Assembly (NCBI GenBank): GCA_010672185.1 | Contig: JAAHHL010000092.1 | Location: forward strand, 1-13,168 | Direction of reading: 5' to 3' | Source of the DNA: Caldora sp. SIO3E6 | GTDB lineage: Bacteria; Cyanobacteriota; Cyanobacteriia; Cyanobacteriales; Coleofasciculaceae | DNA length: 13,168 nt | Part shown: one piece after another, positions 5,391 to 11,367 of the stretch | Layout: each line of letters opens with the position of its first letter | Position numbering within the stretch: the stretch's first letter is position 1 | Program-made: the position numbers and the translations under genes | Notes under the pieces: generated by a model | Told to the model about the DNA's origin: nothing | Databases searched by the model: none | What the model saw: only the letters and a program-made list of their open reading frames with translations

Positions 5391-7931
5391 ATGAGAGCAG
5401 TGCTGATGGCAGGCGGTTCTGGAACACGTCTAAGACCGCTGACCTGCGATCTAGCCAAGCCAATGGTGCCCATTCTGAATCGACCCATTGCTGAGCACAT
5501 TATTAATTTACTTAAAAAGCATAATATCAAGGAGGTAATTGCCACGCTGCACTATCTCCCAGACGTTATGCGAGACTACTTCCAAGACGGGAGTGATTTT
5601 GGGGTACAAATGACTTATGCCGTCGAAGAAGATCAACCCCTAGGAACAGCAGGCTGTGTCAAAAATGTTGAGGAATTACTCAATGACACTTTTTTAGTAA
5701 TTAGTGGTGACAGTGTTACCGATTTTGATCTGAGCACAGCCATTGAATTTCACAAAAGCAGGAAATCCAAGGCGACGTTGGTACTCACCCGCGTTCCCAA
5801 TCCCGTTGAGTTTGGGGTGGTGATCACTGATGAAGAAATGCGCATTAACCGATTTTTAGAAAAACCTTCCACTAGCGAAATTTTTTCCGATACGGTTAAT
5901 ACCGGTACTTATATTCTAGAGCCTTCTGTTTTAGAATACCTCCCAGCTAATGAGGAATGTGACTTTTCCAAAGACCTGTTTCCCTTACTGCTAGAAAAAG
6001 GCGAACCAATGTACGGCTATGTAGCTGAGGGGTACTGGTGTGATGTGGGTCATTTGGATGCTTACCGAGACGCTCAATATGATGCTCTAGAAGGCAAAGT
6101 TAGTGTGGATTTTGCCTATAAAGAAGAAAAACCAGGAGTGTGGGTAGGACAAAACACCTTTATTGACTCCACCGTAAAAATTGAACCACCGGTACTAATT
6201 GGTGACAACTGTCGTATCGGTCCCAGGGTGAAAATTGAAGCTGGTACCGTGATTGGTGACAATGTAACGGTGGGTTCTTACGCTAACCTAAAGCGACCGA
6301 TTATCTGGAATGGGGCAATTATTGGTGATGAAGCTCATCTTCGTGCCTGTACTATTTCTCGTGGTACTAGGATAGACCGTCACGCTCATGTGCTGGAAGG
6401 TGCTGTGGTTGGTGCTCTTTCTCGGGTTGGAGAAGAAGCACAAATTAGTCCTAGTGTGCGAGTTTGGCCTAGCAAGAGCATTGAATCTGGTGCGACATTA
6501 AATATCAACTTAATTTGGGGTAACAGCGCTCAACGCAATCTGTTTGTCCAACGTGGTGTCCAAGGCTTGGCCAATATCGACATTACTCCAGAATTTGCAG
6601 TTAAGTTAGGAGCGGCTTACGGTTCTACTTTAAAACCAGGGGTTCAAGTAGCAGTATCTCGTGATCAGCGAAGTATCTCCCGAATGGTTTCTCGGTCTTT
6701 AATGGCTGGTTTGATGTCAGTGGGGATTAATATCCAAAACTTAGAAGCCACAGCAATTCCTTTGGCTCGCATGGTATTGCCCACCTTGTCAGTGGCTGGT
6801 GGTATTCATGTGCGAGTTCATCCAGATCGACCAGATTATATTCTCATTGAGATTTTTGACTCCCAAGGAATCAATATTTCTAAAGGGAAAGAGAAAAAAA
6901 TTGAGGGGGCTTATTTTAAGGAGGACTTGCGACGAGCACAGATTCAAGAAATTGGTAGCGTTAGTTACCCCAGTCAGATAATCGAGACCTACAGTAAAGG
7001 GTTTGCCGAACATCTTAACCTGTCAGCCATTGCCAACAGTGGCTCCAAGATAGTATTAGACTATGGTTATGGTGTTTCAGGGGCCGTACTACCACAACTT
7101 TTGAAGAAATTTGAGTGTGATGCAGTAGTCCTCAATGCTAGCTTGAACCAAGTCTCCCTCTCTGCAACTGAACGAGAGGGATTGCTTACTCAGCTAGGTC
7201 AAGTAGTAGAGGCACTGAAAGCCAATTTTGGTGTGCAGGTTTCCGCTAATGGGGAACAACTAATTTTGATGGACGAATCGGGAATGCCGGTTCGGGGTCA
7301 GATGTTAACCGCACTGATGGTTAACCTGATGCTAACCGCCAATCCTCGTAGTACAGTAGTAGTACCAGTACATGTTTCTAGTGCGGTGGAACAAATTGCC
7401 CGTCGCCATGATGGCAAGGTAATTCGTACTAAGGCTAACCCAACAGCTTTGATGGAGGCATCTCAGACTAATCCCAATGTTGTGTTCGGAGGTTCTGAGG
7501 AAATGGGCTTTATTTTCCCTCAGCTACATCCAGGATTTGATGCGATGTTCTGTATCGCTAAGTTAATTGAGATGTTGACCATACAGGAGCGAACCCTAGG
7601 TCAGATTCGCACAGAACTTCCCCGGGTTTCTCACAAATCTTACACAATGCGTTGTCCCTGGACAGCGAAGGGTTCCCTGATGCGTCATCTTGTAGAAAAC
7701 CACTCCACCGAAAATTTGGAGTTAGTTGATGGGGTGAAGATTATCGATGCCAAAAGCGATAGTTGGGTGTTGATTTTGCCTGATGCTGGGGATCCTTTGG
7801 TTCATATCTATGCCAATAGTAATGACCGGGAGTGGACAGATGAAAACCTCAGGAAATACCGCAACTACGTCCAGGAGTTTGTGGAACAAGAGCAGGGTGT
7901 AGAACCGAGCAAAGCTGAAGTGTTGCTATAA
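5391..7931 (+). CDS. Mannose-1-phosphate guanylyltransferase-like / pseudo-phosphomutase fusion
   Basis: An 846-residue cytosolic fusion, a usual length for the cyanobacterial family. Residues 1-235 are a sugar-1-phosphate nucleotidyltransferase: AGGSGTRLRPLT signature, Lys in LAKPMVPILNRP, VISGDSVTDFDL metal site, FLEKP, NTGTYILEP and YWCDVGHLDAY. Residues about 245-370 are left-handed beta-helix hexapeptide repeats (IGDNCRIGPRVKIEAGTVIG). Residues 375-846 have the phosphohexomutase fold but lack its catalytic loops by hand alignment. The phosphoserine TASHNP is replaced by RVHPDR (475-480), the metal loop DGDGDR by SANGEQ (618-623), the sugar loop GEMSGH by GSEEMG (701-706), and the phosphate loop RPSGTEP by LPDAGDP (796-802). 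The transferase half is intact, so NDP-sugar synthesis (GDP-mannose or another, for polysaccharide) is likely. The C-terminal half is probably structural or regulatory. It appears to be a single-gene transcription unit with a strong ribosome-binding site. Confidence 0.9.
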   Translation: MRAVLMAGGSGTRLRPLTCDLAKPMVPILNRPIAEHIINLLKKHNIKEVIATLHYLPDVMRDYFQDGSDFGVQMTYAVEEDQPLGTAGCVKNVEELLNDTFLVISGDSVTDFDLSTAIEFHKSRKSKATLVLTRVPNPVEFGVVITDEEMRINRFLEKPSTSEIFSDTVNTGTYILEPSVLEYLPANEECDFSKDLFPLLLEKGEPMYGYVAEGYWCDVGHLDAYRDAQYDALEGKVSVDFAYKEEKPGVWVGQNTFIDSTVKIEPPVLIGDNCRIGPRVKIEAGTVIGDNVTVGSYANLKRPIIWNGAIIGDEAHLRACTISRGTRIDRHAHVLEGAVVGALSRVGEEAQISPSVRVWPSKSIESGATLNINLIWGNSAQRNLFVQRGVQGLANIDITPEFAVKLGAAYGSTLKPGVQVAVSRDQRSISRMVSRSLMAGLMSVGINIQNLEATAIPLARMVLPTLSVAGGIHVRVHPDRPDYILIEIFDSQGINISKGKEKKIEGAYFKEDLRRAQIQEIGSVSYPSQIIETYSKGFAEHLNLSAIANSGSKIVLDYGYGVSGAVLPQLLKKFECDAVVLNASLNQVSLSATEREGLLTQLGQVVEALKANFGVQVSANGEQLILMDESGMPVRGQMLTALMVNLMLTANPRSTVVVPVHVSSAVEQIARRHDGKVIRTKANPTALMEASQTNPNVVFGGSEEMGFIFPQLHPGFDAMFCIAKLIEMLTIQERTLGQIRTELPRVSHKSYTMRCPWTAKGSLMRHLVENHSTENLELVDGVKIIDAKSDSWVLILPDAGDPLVHIYANSNDREWTDENLRKYRNYVQEFVEQEQGVEPSKAEVLL

Positions 7932-7932
7932 A

Positions 7933-8052
7933 AGGTGTTAGGTTTTAGGTGTTAGGTTCTAGGTAATAGTGTTAGACCAAATCTGGCTACTATGGAGCAC
8001 TTACCAACTTATTCCCTCTTCCCAACCTAATACCTAATACCTAATACCTAAG
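7933..8052. repeat. Two opposed heptamer arrays
   Basis: Five heptamers of the AGGTNNT type run from 7933 to 7967 (AGGTGTT, AGGTTTT, AGGTGTT, AGGTTCT, AGGTAAT). Four of ACCTAAT/ACCTAAG run from 8025 to 8052. The second set is roughly the reverse complement of the first, so the arms could fold into a long imperfect hairpin enclosing 57 bases. It starts two bases after the guanylyltransferase stop and may work as its 3'-end structure. Heptameric short tandem repeats like these are typical of filamentous cyanobacteria. Confidence 0.8.
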
Positions 8053-8067
8053 TTAATACACTTGTTC

Positions 8068-8073
8068 TATAAT
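8068..8073 (+). promoter_or_regulatory. Candidate -10 element for ssb
   Basis: TATAAT at 8068-8073 is a perfect -10 hexamer. No good -35 lies at the expected distance, where the sequence is the heptamer TACCTA. It would give a leader of about 130 nt containing two repeats before the ssb start. Confidence 0.3.
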
Positions 8074-8094
8074 TGATACTGATTACCCAGATCT

Positions 8095-8135
8095 CTACGG
8101 GCGGCAATTGCCACCCCGAATGAAGGTCTCCAAAC
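8095..8135. repeat. Dispersed ACGGGCGGC...GCCACCC repeat, copy 1
   Basis: GGGCGGCAATTGCCACCC (8099-8116) is a near-perfect palindrome with one mismatch, followed by GAATGAAGGTC. A second copy at 9474-9513 shares ACGGGCGGC, TGCCACCC and GAAGGTC, so about 40 bp are repeated. It lies in the presumed ssb leader. Confidence 0.7.
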
Positions 8136-8153
8136 AAGTCAAATTCTCTTCCC

Positions 8154-8181
8154 TTCTGCCTTCTGCCCTCTGCCCTCTGCC
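8154..8181 (+). repeat. Four-copy heptamer TTCTGCC/CTCTGCC
   Basis: TTCTGCC, TTCTGCC, CTCTGCC and CTCTGCC follow one another without gaps, 29 bp upstream of the ssb start codon. This short tandem repeat is unrelated in sequence to the one at 7933-8052. Confidence 0.85.
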
Positions 8182-8210
8182 TTGTTTCTTAAAAGAACTC
8201 CAACCCAACT

Positions 8211-8765
8211 ATGAACAGTTGCATCTTAATGGCACAAATCATTCAAGCTCCAGAACTTCGTTACACTGCGGAGAATCAAACTCCTCTTGCCCAGATGTTA
8301 GTCCAGATTCCTGGGCTGAGACCTGAAGACGCCCCAGCAACCATCAAGGTGATTGGCTGGGGTAATTTTGCCCATGAAATTAAGGAAAACTACACTACCG
8401 GCGATCATATAGTAATTGAGGGTCGCTTGGGTATGAATACTATAGAGCGACAGGAAGGCTTCAAAGAAAAACGAGCAGAGTTGACTGCTTCCCGGATTCA
8501 TAAACTCGGAGGCGATACTGATTGGTCTTCCCCAAACTCCACACCTGGCAGTACTTTTGATAGTCCAACTCCAATACCTTCAGCAAATACCAATAATGTG
8601 GTTGTACCATTAAGAGCCAATACCTCATCAGTATCTGATACCAGTAATCTCGATCAAGATTTTCCCTCAACTACCACCGAGCCAGCTTTTGAACCCTCTA
8701 TTGTTCCAGCTCCCACTTCTGCTAATCCAGAAAGTCAACCAGATTTGGATGATATCCCTTTTTAG
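8211..8765 (+). CDS. ssb: Single-stranded DNA-binding protein
   Basis: It binds single-stranded DNA in replication, repair and recombination. The 184-residue protein begins MNSCILMAQIIQAPELRYTA, the usual opening of the cyanobacterial SSB-type OB-fold. The fold runs to about residue 103, with IKVIGWGNFAHEI and GDHIVIEGRLGMN as core strands. A Pro/Ser/Thr/Asn-rich disordered linker fills about 104-176. The acidic tip DLDDIPF (178-184) matches the SSB C-terminal peptide that recruits partner proteins, so this is a functional-type SSB. Met7 is an alternative start, but MNSC is the family norm. No Shine-Dalgarno is evident. The small four-cysteine gene follows after 82 bp on the same strand and might be co-transcribed. 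Confidence 0.92.
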   Translation: MNSCILMAQIIQAPELRYTAENQTPLAQMLVQIPGLRPEDAPATIKVIGWGNFAHEIKENYTTGDHIVIEGRLGMNTIERQEGFKEKRAELTASRIHKLGGDTDWSSPNSTPGSTFDSPTPIPSANTNNVVVPLRANTSSVSDTSNLDQDFPSTTTEPAFEPSIVPAPTSANPESQPDLDDIPF

Positions 8766-8847
8766 TTTAAGCTGGTAATTCTCACCGCAGCTGAAAATAG
8801 CTCAGGTTCTAGGTTTCAAATTTTAGATTGAGAGAAAAAAAACAGTT

Positions 8848-9132
8848 GTGTTTCAAATTCTATATTCACTCATTCACACCATCCAACCATTTTGGATATT
8901 CTTGTGCCGTTGTTTAAGTTGGGTTTTGCTCATGCTTGTATTGTTGACTGTTTGGTCAACAATTAGAGATTTTTTGGCAAGAGCCAAAAGTATGCATCAA
9001 GTACCCTGTAGCAACTGTAGATTTTTCACTGGTGATTACCGCCTCAAATGTACGGTGCATCCTTCTATTGCTAATTCTGAGGGAGCTATTAACTGTTTAG
9101 ATTATCAATCCTCTCATGTTCGCTTTCAGTAA
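8848..9132 (+). CDS. Small membrane protein with a four-cysteine domain
   Basis: A 94-residue protein from a GTG start. A hydrophobic stretch with one or two helices (about 14-38, PFWIFLCRCLSWVLLMLVLL) is followed by a soluble domain. That domain carries Cys54-x2-Cys57, Cys68 with His71, and Cys83, in PCSNCRFF, LKCTVHP and AINCLDY. The spacing would suit zinc or iron-sulfur binding, or two disulfides if the domain faces the periplasm. I recall similar short proteins from cyanobacteria annotated only as hypothetical. GAGAG about 13 nt upstream is a weak ribosome-binding site. The GTG start is the least certain part, as no ATG precedes the membrane segment. Confidence 0.72.
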   Translation: MFQILYSLIHTIQPFWIFLCRCLSWVLLMLVLLTVWSTIRDFLARAKSMHQVPCSNCRFFTGDYRLKCTVHPSIANSEGAINCLDYQSSHVRFQ

Positions 9133-9452
9133 TGTGTGGACATTTTCCGCCTGAATAGCTATATTTACCTATACTCTTTTTCATTTGCTTCCCATCGCTA
9201 GATAGGATACAGATTGCCATGAAAGGCTAGTTCTATCAAATTGCGATCGCGAGTTATTTTTGTCGGTAATAAAAAATCCGCCGCAGCTGAAGGGAAAGCT
9301 TAAATTGCTTGAAAATCCCAAATCATTGCTGCGTAAGGGTTTCAAAATGTGCTAGTTAAGAGCATCCAACGGACGCGACGCATCCGCAACGGGTGAGGTG
9401 AAATACATTTTTCGTGAAACGCTCAAGTCCTTGCTGAGTCAAGATTTCCCAA
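9133..9452. other. Gene-free stretch
   Basis: I see no gene or RNA here. It contains one HIP1 octamer (9243-9250) and CCGCAGCTGAA (9281-9291), which also occurs after ssb (8784-8794). A GC-richer patch with ACGCGACGCATCCGC lies near 9372. Reading frames across it are short and broken. Confidence 0.5.
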
Positions 9453-9473
9453 TGTGTTTCTTGAAAGCCGCCC

Positions 9474-9513
9474 CACGGGCGGCGACTGCCACCCGCGACG
9501 AAGGTCAGAAACA
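9474..9513. repeat. Dispersed ACGGGCGGC...GCCACCC repeat, copy 2
   Basis: It shares ACGGGCGGC, TGCCACCC and GAAGGTC with copy 1 at 8095-8135, with scattered substitutions. Here the palindrome (9477-9494) is weaker because the central AATT has become GACT. Confidence 0.7.
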
Positions 9514-9562
9514 TTTGTAGGGAACTGTAGGGCGAAGCATTTGGGCGATAATTTAAGTACAT

Positions 9563-9766
9563 AGGGCTTGCTGAATAAGTCATTAGCTATCAGTTTTGAG
9601 CTTTCAGCCGTCAGCTTTCAGCTTTCAGCTTGAAGATTACCCAGGGATTTTCCACAACAATGCCAGCTTTTTGAGCCCATTTGATACATTTCCTTGTACA
9701 AGACTTGGCTTATTAACATCTGAAAGCCTTGTCAGGTATAGCTTGCACACTAATTCAGTAAGCCCT
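9563..9766. mobile_element. 204-bp MITE-like element or insertion-sequence remnant
   Basis: Left end AGGGCTTGCTGAATAAGT (9563-9580) and right end ACTAATTCAGTAAGCCCT (9749-9766) are 18-bp terminal inverted repeats matching at 16 of 18 positions. The direct repeat ACAT flanks both ends (9559-9562 and 9767-9770), as expected for a 4-bp target-site duplication. There is no transposase frame, so it is either a non-autonomous MITE or an internally deleted insertion sequence needing transposase from elsewhere. I cannot name the family from the ends alone. Confidence 0.75.
9599..9633 (+). repeat. Heptamer AGCTTTC array inside the MITE
   Basis: Five adjacent heptamers (AGCTTTC, AGCCGTC, AGCTTTC, AGCTTTC, AGCTTGA) lie close to the left end of the MITE-like element. 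The tandem array either expanded after insertion or was carried with it. Confidence 0.75.
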
Positions 9767-9837
9767 ACATATACCGAAGTATACCTATCCAAATGCTTCG
9801 CCCAACCCCCTGCAGCTGAGTGTGTTTCTTGAAAGTA

Positions 9838-10581
9838 TTAGTCGTTACGATTATCGCTTAATGTCACTTCTTTTGTAATTTGCCACTGATAGTTTACTTC
9901 ATGTTCTTTATAACCACCGATTGTAGAATTGCACTCAAACTCGTAAAAAACGTCTTCATTACGAAGAACTGTTCCAGGTCTCCTACTTGGATCTCTTTCT
10001 GAAAGTTCAATTAAAGCACTCTCAGGCATATTACATTTTTGTCTAATAATGTTTTCCAGGTTTTTCAGCTTTTCATTTGTTGTTACAAAATTCCATGTTA
10101 TTTGCTTTTCAAATTCCTCAACATAATATTTTCCATCATTATTTTGGACAATATCCATTTCTATAATGGAATCACCTGGATTTACTTTGTTGCTCAAAGT
10201 GACTTCAGATGCAGGATAAGCTAGGAATATCTCGTATGAGCTATCTGCTGATTCTTGTTGAACAGCACGCACGCAAAAACCTAATTGAGAAATATACTTG
10301 TCTGCTAAACTCTTTACTTCATCTGGTAAGGCGATAAAATCCAGAGCAACAACACCACTGTCAGGAGGGGGATTATATGGACCAAAGCAAGTGAGAACAC
10401 GCTGGTCAAAAAGTCGTCGTCCAACAGGCCAAAAGTAACGAATGGCGGCTGGGGTACTAACAGCGTTTAAAACGAGGCTTGCAATAGAGACAAATAACCA
10501 AACTTTTGGATGATCTTTGAGCCAATTTAGCACTTCCTCTAGATTTCTTGGGGGAGAGTGCGGCGTTTTCTTCTTACCCAT
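9838..10581 (-). CDS. Unknown membrane-anchored protein, 247 residues
   Basis: I do not recognise this protein. A short basic N-terminus (MGKKKTPHSPPR) and an amphipathic stretch (NLEEVLNWLKDHPKVW) lead into one hydrophobic segment at about 28-46 (LFVSIASLVLNAVSTPAA), followed by RYFWPVGRR. The rest is soluble and acidic with mixed strand/helix character. Basic residues flank both sides of the segment, so orientation is unclear. Cys65, Cys97, Cys182 and a late FECNS cysteine form no metal motif. The gene is AT-rich and codes alone toward the repeat cluster, with its stop two bases from a 15-bp direct repeat. No clear ribosome-binding site precedes the ATG. The isolated position beside mobile repeats and the absence of familiar motifs suggest a lineage-specific or acquired gene. 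Confidence 0.65.
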   Translation of the reverse strand: MGKKKTPHSPPRNLEEVLNWLKDHPKVWLFVSIASLVLNAVSTPAAIRYFWPVGRRLFDQRVLTCFGPYNPPPDSGVVALDFIALPDEVKSLADKYISQLGFCVRAVQQESADSSYEIFLAYPASEVTLSNKVNPGDSIIEMDIVQNNDGKYYVEEFEKQITWNFVTTNEKLKNLENIIRQKCNMPESALIELSERDPSRRPGTVLRNEDVFYEFECNSTIGGYKEHEVNYQWQITKEVTLSDNRND

Positions 10582-10629
10582 CTGTCAAGAAAATAATATT
10601 TTTCATCATCAGAACAGGGTAAACGCACC

Positions 10630-10697
10630 TTATCAATAAGAAGGTTTCAATCTCAATAAAGCCCTGAATAACTGCGTTAATCCCTACTTATTGATAA
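10630..10697. repeat. 11-bp perfect inverted repeat upstream of the orphan gene
   Basis: TTATCAATAAG (10630-10640) and CTTATTGATAA (10687-10697) are exact reverse complements separated by 46 bp. They lie 49-116 bp upstream of the orphan gene's start codon, where they could be paired operator half-sites or the ends of a tiny element. Confidence 0.7.
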
Positions 10698-10821
10698 TGA
10701 TTTAAGAGATGATTTTAGCCCTTGTAAAATCCATCAAACGCTCAATCTTGATTACTTCTTTTTTAACACATTAATATGTGATTTTGTCAATGCTAATTTA
10801 TAGGTATTTGTCCTGACAATA

Positions 10822-10840
10822 AATATAGCCTCGCTATATT
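10822..10840. repeat. 8-bp stem hairpin AATATAGC-CTC-GCTATATT
   Basis: AATATAGC (10822-10829) and GCTATATT (10833-10840) pair perfectly around a 3-nt CTC loop. It is a compact AT-rich hairpin with no adjacent T-run on either strand strong enough to call a terminator. Confidence 0.65.
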
Positions 10841-11130
10841 ATGAAAAGTTTATGATTTTTATAAGAGAAGGGAAAGTTTATTAAAATTTTCCTCTTCAGC
10901 ATTCGAGCAGAAAGTGTACAGAAAAAAACGCTAGACTTTTTGCTGTTTATCCCTCCCTGCTGTTTTTCCTAAAAGGAGGAGGAGATGGGGAGGATCGGAG
11001 TAACTTCATAACCAGACAATTCCTTGCCTATGTATTGGCAGGTTTGACTGATCAAATTCAGAAAAAATTCCACAGCAACGATAGCAACCAAAAGATTGCT
11101 CTAATAACTGCTATTAAAGACAGCTAACAA

Positions 11131-11203
11131 TGGAGATAAGCGGACTCGAACCGCTGACATCCTGCTTGCAAAGCAGGCGCTCTACCAGCTGAGCTATACC
11201 CCC
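11131..11203 (-). tRNA. tRNA-Ala (anticodon UGC)
   Basis: The minus strand reads GGGGGTATAGCTCAGCTGG at the 5' end and GGTTCGAGTCC in the T arm. The anticodon stem CCTGC/GCAGG encloses the loop TTTGCAA, giving anticodon TGC. The acceptor GGGGGTA pairs with TATCTCC (two G-U pairs) and the discriminator base is A. Length is 73 nt with no encoded CCA. The sequence looks like the tRNA-Ala usually found in cyanobacterial rRNA spacers, but no rRNA is nearby, so this is a free-standing copy. It is divergent from trhO. Confidence 0.97.
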
Positions 11204-11240
11204 AAAAGGAGAAACATGCTTTAATTAACATGCCTTTATT

Positions 11241-11268
11241 ATTGTAGCATTTTCACTGGTTTTGTCTA
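11241..11268 (-). promoter_or_regulatory. Likely promoter of tRNA-Ala
   Basis: On the minus strand, TAGACA (-35, 11263-11268) and TACAAT (-10, 11241-11246) are separated by 16 bp. This is a good sigma-70-type pair, placing the transcript start near 11234, about 30 nt upstream of the mature tRNA 5' end. Confidence 0.55.
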
Positions 11269-11367
11269 GGAGTATGGGAAAAAAATATTTGGAGGCATCT
11301 AATTCTTGTTAAAGTTGAGGGAGAGAGGCTTAAGGAGAAGCTCATCGAGCAGAATTCAAAAGAGGAC

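Larger units (their letters stand above)
9530..9803. repeat. 15-bp perfect inverted repeat enclosing the MITE
   Basis: GGGCGAAGCATTTGG (9530-9544) is the exact reverse complement of CCAAATGCTTCGCCC (9789-9803). Removing the 204-bp element between the ACAT duplications, with one ACAT copy, would bring these arms to about 40 bp apart, a compact REP-like hairpin. Confidence 0.85.
9453..9835. repeat. 15-bp direct repeats bracketing the mobile-element cluster
   Basis: TGTGTTTCTTGAAAG occurs at 9453-9467 and again, identical, at 9821-9835, just beyond the end of the membrane-anchored orphan gene. Between them lie the second ACGGGCGGC repeat, the 15-bp palindrome and the MITE-like element. This suggests that the 353 bp in between arrived as an insertion or segmental duplication. 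Confidence 0.6.
10582..11130. other. 549-bp AT-rich intergenic region with several hairpins
   Basis: No gene is apparent; frames in all directions are short. It must hold the promoter of the membrane-anchored orphan gene (minus) and the 3' end of the tRNA-Ala transcript (minus). It contains the 11-bp inverted repeat at 10630-10697, a small palindrome CACAT-TAAT-ATGTG at about 10767-10780, and the hairpin at 10822-10840. A purine-rich AAAAGGAGGAGGAGATGGGGAGG patch lies near 10973. A small RNA could hide here, but nothing identifies one. Confidence 0.5.

Noticed and set aside
9356..9832. Frames at 9356-9583 (minus) and 9596-9832 (plus) as small genes or a transposase fragment
   Set aside because: They cross the MITE ends and palindromes, show repeat-derived composition and no transposase motif.
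11131..11203. tRNA-Ala as part of an rRNA operon spacer
   Set aside because: No 16S, 23S or tRNA-Ile sequence is visible on either side; the tRNA has its own promoter-like elements.
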